Positions 1 to 12,045 of a DNA stretch of 64,000 bases are shown one piece after another (the stretch's first letter is position 1; each line of letters opens with the position of its first letter). The stretch spans positions 25,520,759-25,584,758 of the forward strand of contig NC_044012.1 of assembly GCF_900496995.4 (NCBI RefSeq). Direction: 5' to 3'. The position numbers and the translations under genes were made by a program. The stretch is from Aquila chrysaetos chrysaetos. Its lineage: Eukaryota > Chordata > Aves > Accipitriformes > Accipitridae. The notes under the pieces are model-generated. The model was given only the letters and a program-made list of their open reading frames with translations, had not been told where the DNA came from and did not search any database.

Positions 1-120
1 CATAGCAAGACCCCACCCAGTACAAGGCATGGGGCTCAGCCCTCTCCAAACTCATCCGCGTCCGAGAGAGTTTTGAACGCTGCGCTGAGCCCCAAAGCCC
101 CGCAGCATCGCCGCTCTTAC

Positions 121-221
121 CTGAGATGCTCGTGCAGCGAAGGGACAAGGAGGGAATGAGGCTTTCCAGGACAGGAGCACTTTTATACCCTCTCTGTGCA
201 CCCCATCTGGAAATGAAGCAC
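121..221 (-). promoter_or_regulatory. Promoter and exon 1 of an EDC gene off the left edge
   Basis: On the minus strand a TATAAAA box lies at 187-181, with a GGAAATGAAGCAC element (as read on the plus strand) at 209-221. A CTCATTC start-like region lies at about 160-154. A CTCAG/GTAAGAG splice donor ends exon 1 at 121. This matches the promoter and exon 1 plan of the other genes here, so exon 2 with the reading frame should lie to the left of the window. Confidence 0.75.
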
Positions 222-3020
222 CTCCCTATTGCAGAGGTCTGCCTGTCCGTTTAATTTGTCGATGGCTTTTTTTTTTTTAACTCCCCACTCTTCAGGTTGC
301 TTGCGTAACTCACCTCATCTGTGCTGGGTATTGCCTCTTGTTATCAGTCATCTCTCCTGTGCCGCAGAAATATTTAATTGCCAGCTCTACCTGTGCTTAG
401 CTCCAATGGGGGAGTAGTGTGGGTGGCCCTGGTTTCCACAGCTTTGCCAGTTTGGTTTTGGTGTTGATCACAGCTGGGGAGAACTTTGCGTGTGGCAGGG
501 GGGAATTATGTCATATACCTAAATCACACCATCCTTTTAAAATGTCTTGAGGTGCTCTAGTCCTGAAAATGTGCATAAACCCAGAGATGTGCCTATAAGT
601 ACCAATAATGCCAATGGCATGGTAGACAACGCTTCCTTAGCAGCAATTTGACTGGTACCACTGTTGGCTCATTTCTTTTGAAACCAGCTGAAATGTGGTG
701 GAGTGGTGAAGAGACAGAAAAGGCACCCCCTATAAAATGTTTTTGTTGGTCAATAGTTTCCTGCTGTTGTGAGAAGGACAAAAAGCAGTTGGAATTCTTG
801 GGATTCTTATTTTTGGAAGGGGGAAGACCTGCTCTAGGTAGTGATCCAGGATTAGAGAGGTACATAATTATGTGGTTAACTTTCAGTCCGTGAGTAATGC
901 TGGAGCAGCAGCACTGGTGGTTTTTTTCCAGATTGTGAGTGGCTTTGGTGCTGTGATGTGGAGGAGAAGGGCTCCCATGGGTGCTGCCTTTGGTGATGCA
1001 TGATGGCCTGGGGTGGCTGCCACGTTGCGGGGAGCTGGCAGGCCCTGGGGACTTACTTCAAACTTGTAGGAACATCCTTTTTGGAGCACTTTTCCCAGCT
1101 CCCCAATTAGCTCATAATTGGCTAACAAACCTGAGTGTTATTCGGACAGATGCACAGACCTAACACAAGCCTTCAGGCCAGGACAGGTACCACGTTTGCG
1201 GTGAGAGCCAATCACAAGCAATAATTTGAGATACTCCCTGTACCTTTCCTGTACCTCTGCTGCATGGGCCTAGAAGTGCTTGGGACCATGGATCTTGTTT
1301 TGTCCTTTTCTGCCACTACTTGTGGAAGACATTTCAGTAATTAAACAGGCAGCAAATAAAAGACTAAAATCAGTATTGCTAGCTGAAATGGGGAACTGCT
1401 ATGATTTTGTCAGTGCAAAAGTGCTTGGAAAACACTGGCTGAAAAATATTTCACTTGCCCGCAGACATGCTTGAGCATTTGGTATTTTTGGTCCACCTCT
1501 CCTGCCTTTTATTTTTCTTTCTCCATGTTGATTAAGTTTTTGTGCTATTCCCAGATGCTGGTCACAGTGAGATGGAGTCTTAGCCCCATCCCACATGTAT
1601 GTTGCTGTTTGAGAGACCTGGCATCCTCCGGGAAGCGGCTGGAAAACTAAACAAGCTGCTGAGGCGCCTCTCAGCCTCTTGTGAGCTCCTCATTTGAACG
1701 CAGGTGTCCAAACCTTCGTTAAGGCACTGCAACTCCTGAGCGGTTCCTGCAACCCGAAAAACATCTGACACATTTGCTGTTACTGAAATATGGAGGATTT
1801 TTTTGAAATGCAGGTGGACAGGGCAAGGTTAATGAATCAGGTGCACAACCTAAATGCTTCTTTTGTATTGCTTAATTGCTATTATGAACTAGAACAGTGT
1901 CAGGGCAAACTGTACCCAGGTTTGATAGCTCCTGTTTAATTGTGTTTTGTTCTGTCATCAGAAGAAATATGGTAAATACTCTCTGTGAAAAAAGACTCAA
2001 AGTAATTTTTGGCTCTCAACATTGTGCTGTATTCAGTTCCTCATGTTTTAATTGTTCTGAGTTTGTTAAAGATCAGCAGCACCCAACCATCAAGTCCTGG
2101 GCACTTACAGATTTTGTGGCTGTACTCTTTAACATGGCTTGAAAATGGGGTTTGCAATGGGAGCTTAAGGCACATGCCAGCCTCACACAACCAGCCTTTT
2201 CAAATGATTCCTACACCGAAAGCAGGCAGCCTGTTTAGGGAATTAGCTGCTGTCTGCACCCTTTTCAGCAATGCCAGATATTTCTGATCATCATGACACA
2301 CTCGACAATAATCTTATCAGGGCAACATCCATTTCATGAATGACAATAGCAGACCAATAAATTACATAATTTGTTTTAATTACAAGCCAAGAAGAAATTT
2401 TTCAGTTCATTGTGTAATGCTAGCATCTTGCAACGTCCCTGCCTCGACCCAGGGCTTTTGAGGTGCTGGGTGGAGGGTTTCTAGAAAGGCTTGCTGGGGG
2501 GTTTGTCACAAACATGTGGAGATACCTGCCCCAAGGATGGCACCTTGGGGCCAGATGGCAAAAGAAGGGGTTTCTGCCCCATCATAGGTGCCTTTGCCTA
2601 TAGGGCCTTTTCTGCCCCACAGTTGTGCCCATAGTTGGCCCTGAGGGCCTGTGCAATGCAGCATGTGGAGTCTTGGTAGGGGATTTTGGGTCTCCAGCTC
2701 TGTGGGAAGGTGGCATGGAAGGGAGCTACCTGCACTGCAGAGGCCTGAGATGGCCTCCTAAAATGTCAGCATTTAAAAATCTTTATTCTTTCTCTTTTCC
2801 TTTGGAGTCCATAGGGGAGAGTGTGGCAGTGCTTACCCCTATTGCCTGTGTCTGGGCAGGGTAACTTCAGGGCTATTAAACAAGCACAAGGTGTCTTGTA
2901 TTGTGATATGAAATACAAGGTGAAAGAAAAATCATGAACACAAAACTCTCACAAACACTGAATTGTAATGGCTCATATATAGTCACACACTGATACAGAG
3001 AAAACCGTGACAGCGTGAAC
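222..3020. other. Intergenic, no gene seen
   Basis: No Cys-, Gly- or Gln-rich frame preceded by a splice acceptor, no TATA plus GGAAATGAGGCA module and no clear repeat was seen on either strand. The short open frames lack any family signature. Confidence 0.5.
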
Positions 3021-3188
3021 GTAGACAGTTTATTTTAGCACCCACAGATAAGTTCATCAGAGGTACAGGACTCACCAGGGGAGGGAGAGGAGACATTTTC
3101 TTTGAAGATTGAAAGGACACATGCAAAGCTTTCTGAACTCAGCACAAGATCAAGGACATACATGTGTATAACGTGGATAATATCCTGA

Positions 3189-3425
3189 TCACTTCATTTT
3201 TGAGGATACTTGATAAATTTGCTGCTGGCAATCCTGTGGCTTTCCATGGCAGGATCCCCCACTGCTCCCATGGCACCCAGATCCCCCACTGCTCCTGTGG
3301 CATACGGATCCACCGCTGCTCCTGTGGCAGCTGAATCCACCACTGCTCCCATGGCATCCTTCACTGCCGTGGCATGAGGATTGTTCTTGCTGGTGGCACT
3401 GGTCTTTGTTCTGGCGGGAGCACAT
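3189..3425 (-). CDS. Small Cys-His-motif EDC protein, 78 aa
   Basis: A 78-residue protein starting MCSRQ, the same start as the loricrins further right. Cys-His pairs occur at residues 10, 18, 24, 33, 42, 51 and 59; three of them fall in a nine-residue SCHRSSGGS-type repeat. The end is Gln/Lys-rich (QQQIYQVSSKMK). The start was chosen because a pyrimidine tract and CAG acceptor end at 3436, ten bases before the ATG. Exon 1 ends with a GTAAGT donor at 3993, giving an intron of about 560 bases. An AATAAA signal (minus) lies at 3034-3029. Known for the family: such proteins are cross-linked into the cornified envelope. Inference: a member of the group sometimes named EDCH (cysteine-histidine motifs); the exact orthologue is not assigned. 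Two other open frames over this stretch are shadows. Confidence 0.75.
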   Translation of the reverse strand: MCSRQNKDQCHQQEQSSCHGSEGCHGSSGGFSCHRSSGGSVCHRSSGGSGCHGSSGGSCHGKPQDCQQQIYQVSSKMK

Positions 3426-3993
3426 CTTTGCAGACCTGCTGGAAAGACTATCATCTCTGAGTGGGTGCAAAGGCAAGAGACACTGTGATGGCTGTCATGT
3501 AGCAGTAACAATTGTCTGTTTAGGTGGGATTATATATCAAGAATAAATTCTCATTATAAGACAGGTTCCTGAAGAAGAAAGAAAAATTAGCAATGCATGT
3601 CTGCCCGTAGTGGTCCCTCACCTGTACAGAGGACTCTGTGCTATCTTCCTTTGAGCAAGTCTTTCCTTTCTCTTCTATGTTTAGCAAATATATAAGATAG
3701 AAGTTAAAGCACTTAGTGATTAGTGAGAAGTGGTGGCCAGGCAGAGTCCAGAGCTAGACCTGAAGAGTCCTGTACTCAGTCATCTGAACCAATAAGTTTT
3801 AAGTTTTCCTGGTTGTTTTCTATTATTTATGTATAGACATGTGTGAAGAAGACAACCTAGGCAGAAGTACTGAGCAACTGTGACCAGAGATAGTCACAGA
3901 GATGAGATGTGTAAGAGAAGTGGTCAAGACCTCAGGATCAGAACAAAGCTGGTGACCATTAAAAGTACAAAAGTTTGATCAAGCTGGACTTAC

Positions 3994-4183
3994 CCCGTTG
4001 AGCAAGAATTCGAGAGAAGAAGTAAAGCTGAGACAATAAGGAGAAATGGGGTGCGAGATCTTTTATAGGGCGCCCAGTATTTTTCCTCCAGAAACAAGAT
4101 GAGCTCCCACTGGAGGGACTTGATTGTGCACCACCCTGAGCACTTTGCTAATTGGAGTGTTTTTACACATGAGTTTTGACTCA
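3994..4183 (-). promoter_or_regulatory. Promoter and exon 1 of the 3.2 kb gene
   Basis: The TATAAAA box lies at 4067-4061. A weak version of the upstream element lies at 4090-4107. A perfect AP-1 site, TGACTCA, lies at 4177-4183. Exon 1 ends at 3994, just before GTAAGT (3993-3988). Confidence 0.7.
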
Positions 4184-7100
4184 TGGTATTATGAGCAGAT
4201 CAATATCCCACCTTTGGGATCACCATTCCTCTCGTTACTCCATAAAAATGTTAATTGCCCACGACGCCTGGTGTGGTTCATGTGCAGTGATGGGGAGGTT
4301 TCTGGATGGTCTTGCTGCCTTTGACTAAAGCATTTACCTGCTTCTTGTGCCTAATGCAAAGCAGCCGTGAGCCCAAGGTGGCAATGCAAAAATATTAGCG
4401 GATGGGAAGGTGGGATAATGGGGTGAGCTGGTGGACTGGTTTGCAAAGGGATCCAGAAAATAAAGGGGCTTGAAAGAGAACAAAGAGAACAAATAAGGCC
4501 AGGATGTCATGTAGGAGATATGAGTGCATTTGGGCAGCTTGGGAAAAAAAATCTAGGCTGTGAGTGGGCAAAGGAGACAAAGGGAATTAAGGATGCAGGT
4601 ATGAGCACATGATGGGGTGGCAGAAGGTGAGCACAGAGCCTGAGGCTGGTCTATGTGGGGGGTGCCCTGAAAACAAGGAGTGTGAGCATCCTCCGCCAAG
4701 CCCCGGGTGCCAGCACTGGCCATTCACCTCTGCTGGGGCAATGGCACCCAACCCTGGTGGGTTACAAAAGGCATTGAGTTGCCTCTGGGCTCTAAAGCTG
4801 TCACTGAAGTTTGGGTTTGGGATTTAGAGGTGGGACATGGCAATGCGAGACTTCAAAGCACACTCCTGCTGGCCGTGTATGGTTAGAGCAACAGAAGTGG
4901 GCAAACAGGTGGTGGGATATGGCCAGGGAGTAGTAGATAAACCTATTTCTGAGTAAAACAGCAAAGAAGCACTAAAAGGAGTGTTGCAATCTTTCAAGTC
5001 AGTCCTTTCTTTGCTCAAAGAGAGGATTTTAACCCAAACAGAAGGAATTTAAAACCCCGTAGGAGACAGAGACCATCCAGGCAGGAGGCTTGGAGACAAG
5101 AGGTCTCCAACAGTGTCCCATTCCCATGATACTTGTTCCAAATATCTGCTGTTGGTTACCTTTATTACACTTTGATTGGAGAAAAAAGTAGGGAGGAAAG
5201 TGTTGTGATTCTTTGAGCTCTTTCCTCCTTCTGTGCCTCCATCCTCACAGGTACATTGGGGAGGGCATCGGGATCCACGTCTCCATTGATGTAACACTGC
5301 TTTGGGGAGAAAAGTGTCTTTCTGCCCACAGAGCGTACCAGGCCTGATCTCATCCAGGACTCTAGAGGCCACTGTAATATTAATAATAGCAGAGATCGAA
5401 TTAAAATAAAATATAGAGTCAAGGAGATTCATTGCTAACCAATGGAGCTGAATCACTTGAACAAATTGATACATGAGGAGATTAGAATGTATCTGAATGT
5501 ATTAGAATGTATTTCACAAACAACAGAAGAACGAAAATTCTTGTGAAACTATTTTTCACAATTCACTAATTATACCCCAGATCACGTGGATGTTGACAAA
5601 CCTGTTTATCGTTTCTCTCAGTGATAGAGACATCTACCTGAGCATGGCCTGGTGGGGACGATGCTCATGTGCATCAGAGACTTGGACCCATGTACAAGAC
5701 AAGACTGTACTGACCCTACAGCTGGTCTCTGAGCCCCACATATATCCTGCAAAGCTCCTAGTTTTTGGGAGAGGCTTCCCTGCATCCCTTGATCCTATTC
5801 TGAGTGGATGGCAGTTTTTTCCTTTGGGTAATTTGTTGGTTTTATGGAAGGAATTGCTTTTACAGTTGTCCTAATACAAGTCTCAGGAGATGGTTTGTTC
5901 CCCAGTTTGGATCATGTTTTTTTGGTGGCTTATACGTGGTCATGATTCTTTGATTCTTCCGTATGTCAGTTATTGGTTTTCTATTTATGAAGCAGATAAA
6001 TGAAGCACAGAAAAAAAAGAGATCTTAGAAAGATCTGGGGGACACCCCAGATACAAGTTCAAAACTCCAAATCCCTGAGAGGTGATTTAAACACAAAGAA
6101 GATGTCTCTTCTCTTTCAGACAGGGATTGCTCATGTGAAATCCCTCTGAATAGAGGTTAGACAAATCTATATCAAAATAGCTTAAGCAGAACAACTCCTG
6201 CCCTGGGGTGTGGGAAGCGGGAGCTGCCCTCCTGAGATCTTCTCCAGCCCTCTCTTCCACAGCTCAGCAAGCTCCAAAAGGGATTTGAAAGTGGATTTGG
6301 ATGCCTTTGCCCTCCCCCCCCCCCCCGCCCAATCCTTTGCTGCAATAGTTTTGCTGGCACTTTTCTTTCCACAGAGGTCCCTGAGGCTTGCACAAGTGGT
6401 ATTGCATGCACTGGGGTAGCTGAGCCATTGCAGTCCACTGCACTGCCCGTGGGGTAGGCATTTGGGCTGCCCCAGGGCTGGGCCACCCCACTGAGCTGTG
6501 CTTGGGGTGGGGACTGTGTGCTCTGCAATGTGCATTGGCATCAGCCTCTGCATATGAGCGAGGAAGAGGTTGACAAGGAAGGCTTGCTGCAGTGTCAGGG
6601 CAGAGCATGTCAGTAGCCCCCGTGTGTCCTCCTATAAAACCTCCATCCCAGGACGGTGCACCCTGCGCCTGTTTTTACTTCTTTTCCTTATCCAGATCAT
6701 GCTTCAGGACAAATCTCCACCATTAATGTTGTGAAGTGGCTGATTCTGCGATGTGTCACATCCTGCAGGTTGGGCCAGGCAGGGCACGGGGAGATGGAGA
6801 TGATGGAGGCTCTTGTCTGGGCTGGGTGAGGTGCGAGGAGCCACTGGGAACATGATGCTGTGAGTCACTGACTCCAGATCCCTGCTTTGCTGCAACAATC
6901 CTCCCAGGTAATTCCTCTTCTAAACCTACCAGGCCATAGCTTACAAGAAGTTTGGGGCCTTTTGCCCTGTTAGAGAGAGTGGGACCCGGCAAGTACCCCC
7001 CCGATGTCTACAAACCCTTTTCTAATTTCCATTTGACATGTATTGCTGGCCAGATGATCCCCCTTTCTCCCTCAGTCAAAGTCTTCAGCTCTGAGAGGTC

Positions 7101-7735
7101 TCACACCTTCCTGGTCTTTCCCAACATCTCTCAGCCATTAGAATGGCACCCAGCATCACTGAGTATCAGCTTCTGAAGACATGTAGGTCCTGCAGGAGCT
7201 TCCTCCTTTGGGTTGAGACAAAATCTATCAAGCTTGTGGTCTCTGACGGTCTAATGGACCATGGACCAGAGCATTTCTCTTCCACCAGCTTCGGCATCCC
7301 CTCTTGCTCTGCACTAGCTGTGCCATTCCTGTTCCTGAATCCTCTTCCTGACTTTTTCCCCACGTTTTTTTCTGGAGGCTTATGACGCGAGTCAAACTGT
7401 ACCTGTTGTCTCGTCAGTGAATGAAATGATGTGCCAAGCAGACCCTCTCATTTTTACTTTTCTGATGAAATGTGTGGTTTTTTTTTTAAATTAGTCTCTT
7501 AGGATTTAATTGCTGGGTTGCATAAAGAGTCCGTTATGAAAACTGTTAGTTGCTTCTCAACAAGGAAGTTGTCTGGAGTAGGAATAAAAATACACCAGGT
7601 TGAATCAACCAGGAGCCTCGATGTGAGGGTGAACGGGGAGCTGCAAACTCCAGCTTTGGCCACAAAAAGGAAGAGAAGCAATTCAAAGGGATGAAGTGGA
7701 AAACACTGATGCAAGGGGGTTATGAACCATAATTT
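4184..7735. other. Intergenic, no gene seen
   Basis: No EDC-like frame was found. A C-homopolymer run lies at about 6316-6330. A plus-strand TATAAAA at about 6634 has none of the other promoter elements. Open frames near 5.1-5.5 and 6.2-6.6 kb have no recognisable composition. Confidence 0.5.
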
Positions 7736-7921
7736 TTTATTGCCTCCATGTCTGCTGTGAAATAAGGAGGTGAATAGCACTTAACAGAGACAGTGGGTTA
7801 CATCTTCAAAGCACATTACAAGCAAAATGATAGAAAAAAGTGGAGATCTGTGAGCAACACAGGACATGCTGCCCATCAGAGCAAGGTTGCAAGAGTAAGA
7901 AGTTTCTCCCATTCATTTCCT

Positions 7922-8563
7922 TTACTTTATCTTCCGGGCTGGCACTTTGCAGACCTGCTTTTGCTGCTGGCTTGGGATGCACTTTGCCACGGGCATGCAG
8001 CCTTGCTGCACCAGAGAGGGATGGGTCTGCACTGGGCAGCACTGTGGGATGGACTGCGTTGGCTTGCTGTAGTATGGCTTCTCCCCCTGATATCCTGATC
8101 CGTGGCATGTCTCGGAGCAGACCGACCTCCCATAGCTGTGGCATCCCCCTGATGACCCATAGCTGTATGTGGGTCTCCTGACACAGCTTGAACCACCTCT
8201 GTAACACAAACCTGAGGACTCGCGGCATCTCTCAGAGCAGACTGACCTCCCATAGCTGTGGCATCCCCCTGATGACCCATAGCTGTACGTGGGCCTCCTG
8301 ACACAGCTTGAGCCCCTGCCTCCCTGGCACGAATCAGCCGCAGAATAGCCATGGCATCTCTCAGAGCAGACTGGCTGCCGATAGCCATAATGACGGTAGT
8401 TGTGCCCTCTCATGCCTTCAACGCCTTCGCTGTCGCACCCCGAGGAGCAGGTGTTGTAGCCATAGCGGAAGGGTGTGCGCCGGGTGTCCAGCCAGGACCC
8501 CGAGGGATCATACCAGGTTGAGTTCAAGTTGAAGTATGATTCTCTTCCAGAAGAGTATATCAT
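7922..8563 (-). CDS. EDWM: EDWM, epidermal differentiation protein with WYDP motif
   Basis: A 213-residue protein with WYDP at residues 17-20 inside NLNSTWYDPSGSW, the signature after which avian EDWM is named. It is rich in Tyr, Ser, Gly, Cys and Arg. A block with SSCVRRPTYSYGSSGGCHSYG occurs twice, at about residues 82-112 and 123-153, and gives a near-identical DNA repeat about 122 bases apart. The C-terminus is Gln/Lys-rich (SQQQKQVCKVPARKIK), a plausible transglutaminase target. The start follows a TTTTTCAG acceptor at 8585-8586; the upstream in-frame Met at 8680 is intronic. Exon 1 ends at 9020 (GTAAGA donor), so the intron is about 430 bases. An AATAAA signal (minus) lies at 7741-7736. 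Known: EDWM is an EDC gene of birds and reptiles. A second, inverted copy lies at 39.2 kb. Confidence 0.88.
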   Translation of the reverse strand: MIYSSGRESYFNLNSTWYDPSGSWLDTRRTPFRYGYNTCSSGCDSEGVEGMRGHNYRHYGYRQPVCSERCHGYSAADSCQGGRGSSCVRRPTYSYGSSGGCHSYGRSVCSERCRESSGLCYRGGSSCVRRPTYSYGSSGGCHSYGRSVCSETCHGSGYQGEKPYYSKPTQSIPQCCPVQTHPSLVQQGCMPVAKCIPSQQQKQVCKVPARKIK

Positions 8564-9019
8564 GTTTGAGTTGTAGGGAAAAACCTGAAAAACACACGGC
8601 CAGATAGGCTTGCATTTCCATCTCTTCTTTTTCCATTTAAATTCCCATAAAACTGCTTTAGTGAGCCATGCACAGGTCAACCTTACTTATCCTGAAAGCC
8701 CGGATCTAAAAGAAATTCTTGCAGTTGCCCTGGTACTGGTCAGATTATGTCCAAACCCCCTTTCTGACCTTACCCTTGGTTTTTTTTTCCTCCAAGAACA
8801 GAAGCAACCATAAGGCACTGCAGCATATAGTGGCATTGCTGTAAATCCCATACCCAAGTCCCCCAATAGCTTCTTTCCTGGCTTAGCCCATTGTCCTCTA
8901 GCCCTGCCCTTGTGTGTAGAACATGGTCTGAAGGACAGTGCAAGCGTGCCAGGTCTGTGACGTCCTGAACCCAGATACCCATCCAAAAATGAACCCAGCT
9001 GCTCTGGGATGTGTCTTAC

Positions 9020-9217
9020 CCAATTTGCAAGGGAAGGCAGATGCTGACCAGGGAAGCAGATTGTGAGAGGCAAAGGGACGGAGGCCTTTTATATGGTTCC
9101 AAGTCTTCCCCTTGTAAATGAAACACGCTGCAGGAACGAGGACTAAATTATTTATTGACAAACCATCTCCTCCATTTGGATGCTGTTCCCAGCACTTGGC
9201 ATGTTCTGCTTGACTCA
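9020..9217 (-). promoter_or_regulatory. EDWM promoter and exon 1
   Basis: The TATA box lies at 9093-9087 and the GTAAATGAAACAC-like element at 9114-9127. TGACTCA (AP-1) lies at 9211-9217, about 120 bases upstream of TATA. Exon 1 ends at 9020 before GTAAGA. Confidence 0.75.
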
Positions 9218-9539
9218 TGATTCCTGATAAGCATCTCGTAATTATAATGTAGTTACTGAGTGGTACACATAAAGGACTCACATCGTTTAAGCCACACATC
9301 GGCTACGTGAGGCAGGTAATAAAGTACTTATTCACCATCTCCAGAGGACCAAGGCACTGAGTGGAGGCTGACGGGTGGCCTGTGAGTCAGGAGTTGTGAT
9401 GCGCACAGTGCTAATGTCCTGGCCTTCCCCTTCTGCTACCGATGAGGAGCATTTCCAGGTGCCTCAAGGACAAACAGGTGATTGGGAAGAGCCAGCTCAG
9501 AGTCACCAAAAGCAAATCATGCTGATGGGTTTTGGTGAT

Positions 9540-9960
9540 GAAAAGGTTGGCTCTGTGGATGGTGGAGTGCGATGGATGCTGCTGCCTCAACTTTTTCAAG
9601 GCTTTTGGCACAGTCTCCCACAGCAGCCTTGTAGTTAAGCTGGTGGAGGTATGGACTGGATGGGTAAACTACATGGTGGGTGAAAAACTGGCTGATACTG
9701 GTGCTGGTGCTGTTTAACATCATCATTAATGCCCTGGATAATAGGGTGGACTTGGCAAATTCACAGGTGGCACTGAACTGGGGTGAGCGCCTGAAATTGC
9801 TGGAGGATGGGATGTAGGCAGGCTGGAGGAATGGTCCTGCAGCTAGGATGGACTAACTGGGATGGGAGGGCTGGGGTGGCTGGCAAAAAGCAGCTTGGAA
9901 GAAAAGATGGACCAAAGCTGACCTGGAAGCACTGGTGTGATGGCTAAGCTGGCCCTTGGT
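9540..9960 (+). mobile_element. Degraded CR1 LINE fragment (reverse transcriptase region)
   Basis: Read on the plus strand, the sequence at about 9589-9640 encodes FFKAFGTVSHSSLVVKL, close to the conserved CR1 reverse-transcriptase segment DFSKAFDTVSHS. Further matches follow at 9712-9775 (VLFNIIINALD-like, then a sequence like KFADDTKLG) and at 9880-9950. Many breaks show an old, dead copy. Ends are approximate. Confidence 0.7.
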
Positions 9961-10785
9961 CTGTGGGCTCTGAGTCAGCCCTTCAGGCACTGCACTTGGA
10001 TGGTGCCTGGGAACTAGCTTCAGTGAGAAGAGGTTGGGAAGAAAATAGCTAATAAAATGAGGGATTTCTGAAGTTAAAGTTCATATGTAAGTGTTTTTTC
10101 ATTTGGTTAAAATTAGACATGAGAAAAACAAATTGTTGTGATTTTCTGCGTTAAGAAAACAAGAATTAATTTCTTTTTTTCTTTGGTGATTGCTAGTGGC
10201 TGTGAGAACACACTGGAGCTATGCTTAGGCAATACGAAGAAAAAGCAATATATATTTTAATGCACCTAGTGGAAGGCTTTTCTGGCAAAGTGTGAGAGAA
10301 ACAGTACATTACCTGTGTGCTTGCAAGAGCCGGGCAGTGGAGAGCTGTGCAAAGTGAAAAGGCATTCCTGGCATGCACAGACACACCTCACGTGCCTGGG
10401 CATGGACTTATTATCATGATTAACATTTATACGATGGATGGCCTCTTCGTGCAGTGTTATAATCTGGCTAATGAAGGTGATGGCACACATTATGGAGCAA
10501 ACTGTTTGTACCTAGATCACTTGCTGATGGACCATAGTGAAGTCCCTCCATTGGTCCTATGATTGGTAATCACAGTGGAGAGGATTTTACAGCCCACAGA
10601 TGGAGTTCAGCCTGGTGAAACTGCTATAGCCAGAGCTGAAATCCTCATGTGTGACCTCTGATTCTGATTTTAAATTTACAAGTTTCCTTGTGAGAATTTT
10701 AATGACTTTTAACATCTCCTCATTGTAATGTTGGTAATATTTTCGGGGGTAAAAAAAAAAGGAACCAAGTGTCGACTAAATTTTT
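9961..10785. other. Intergenic, no gene seen
   Basis: AT-rich spacer between the CR1 fragment and the 3' end of the 11.3 kb gene. Nothing recognisable was seen. Confidence 0.4.
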
Positions 10786-11309
10786 TCAACTTTATTCTTG
10801 AATAAACAGGGAGAAAATAAAATTGCAGGAGTCCTTGATGCTCCTGCAGTCACAGTGTGTACTTTTTTCCCAGTACAGTCCTGTCTCTGTTTTCAAACAA
10901 CCTTGAAATCCATCCACTGAACCCATGGGAGAAGGTGGATCCATGGCAGGCTGTTTCCCCATCCTTGTTCAGGCTCTTCCCATTCAGTTTCTCCATCCCC
11001 AGGCTGCTCACCTTCTCAGAAGAGGGGAGAAATGGCTGCTCTACTCTGAGGAAGAACAAAGTGGGGTTTGGATGATTAAAGCCTGTTCCCTGACAGGGGA
11101 GAACCCTGGGAATTTAAAGTGTCGGTGCTGGGGTCAAACAGGGGACTGCGGACCCTGAATCCAGTGTGCAAAGAGCAGCAGCAAGCCATCAGCCACAGCT
11201 GCATTGCATTGTGCCGAAAGCAGAGGTGGGACCATCAGCAGTTTGGGCGAGCGGCGAAGCATCCCCCATGCTGAGGGGGATGGGTCCCAGTGCCTCGCTG
11301 GCCCTGTGC

Positions 11310-11915
11310 TCATTTCTTCTGCAGGCAGGGTGGCAAGAGAGGGACCTGCTTTTGCTGGTGCTGGCTGGGATGCAGCGGCAGGGGCACAGCAGTTGGGCAG
11401 CAGTGCTGGACAGGTGGGTGGCAGCGCGGGATGCAGGGGCAGCGATGCTGCAGTGGCCGGGGATGCAGTATTATGGGGGGACAGGCATCCTCCACGGGAC
11501 ACTGGTCCACACGCCTCCGGGGCTTGCTGCAACAACCCGGCTCCTCGCAGTGCAGGGGTGGGCGGTACTGCTGCAGTGGCCGGTGATGGATTTTCGCAGG
11601 TGGGGGGCAGACGGGCTGTACATGGCTCACCTCCACCCGTCGCCGGGGCTTGCCAAAATTGCAGCTTTGCTGTGGCGGGCAGCACCTCCAGGGTGGGCAT
11701 GGCTCCATGGGCTGGCAGCCTTGCGGCTCACTCTGGCAGGACCCTTCAATGTCATGGCTGAGGCTGCCAGGGTCATGGCAAGGGGGCAGGTCTGTGGCAC
11801 CCATGGGGCTTTCGTGGCAGCACCCCGTGGAACTGTGCCTCATCCAGCCCTTCTCGCCACAGGCTGAGCTGTCATGGCACAAGTCCTGGTCGCTGTTGCC
11901 TTTACAGTAGTGCAT
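11310..11915 (-). CDS. Cys/Pro/His-rich EDC protein, 201 aa
   Basis: A 201-residue protein starting MHYCKGNSDQDLCHDSS. The first 60 residues carry Cys-His pairs, followed by a Pro/Cys-rich middle. The sequence around KPRRRV is duplicated (residues 89-94 and 131-136, 42 apart), each copy followed by RPLQQ/RPLQH and CPP motifs. The tail is QHQQKQVPLLPPCLQKK, with the Gln/Lys ending typical of cornified-envelope substrates. The start follows a TTTTTCCCAG acceptor at 11955-11956. Exon 1 ends at 12046 with a GTGAGT donor, so the intron is only about 91 bases, the shortest in the window. An AATAAA signal (minus) at 10796-10791 implies a 3' UTR of about 520 bases. Gene architecture and composition place it in the EDC; I do not recognise the specific orthologue. 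Long frames on the other strand here are shadows caused by composition. Confidence 0.78.
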   Translation of the reverse strand: MHYCKGNSDQDLCHDSSACGEKGWMRHSSTGCCHESPMGATDLPPCHDPGSLSHDIEGSCQSEPQGCQPMEPCPPWRCCPPQQSCNFGKPRRRVEVSHVQPVCPPPAKIHHRPLQQYRPPLHCEEPGCCSKPRRRVDQCPVEDACPPIILHPRPLQHRCPCIPRCHPPVQHCCPTAVPLPLHPSQHQQKQVPLLPPCLQKK

Positions 11916-12045
11916 CCTGTGGCAGAGATGGCCAAGCCCTCGGGGATAAATAGTCTGGGAAAAAGAAAAAAACAACCAACTTTTTTTTTTGCTGTTTCTA
12001 TGAAAAAAGTGAGGAATCTGAGACAGCTGAGAGAATCTAACTCAC

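Noticed and set aside
6172-6553. Three overlapping minus-strand frames of 114-123 residues
   Set aside because: Ordinary GC-rich composition. No acceptor before the ATG, no promoter and no family motif.
6620-6650. Plus-strand TATAAAA near 6634 as a promoter
   Set aside because: It has no TGCCTCATTT-like box, no start motif and no EDC-like frame downstream.
11166-11867. 233-residue plus-strand frame opposite the Cys/Pro-rich gene
   Set aside because: Composition is that of an antisense shadow. The minus-strand gene has promoter, donor, acceptor and poly(A) signal.
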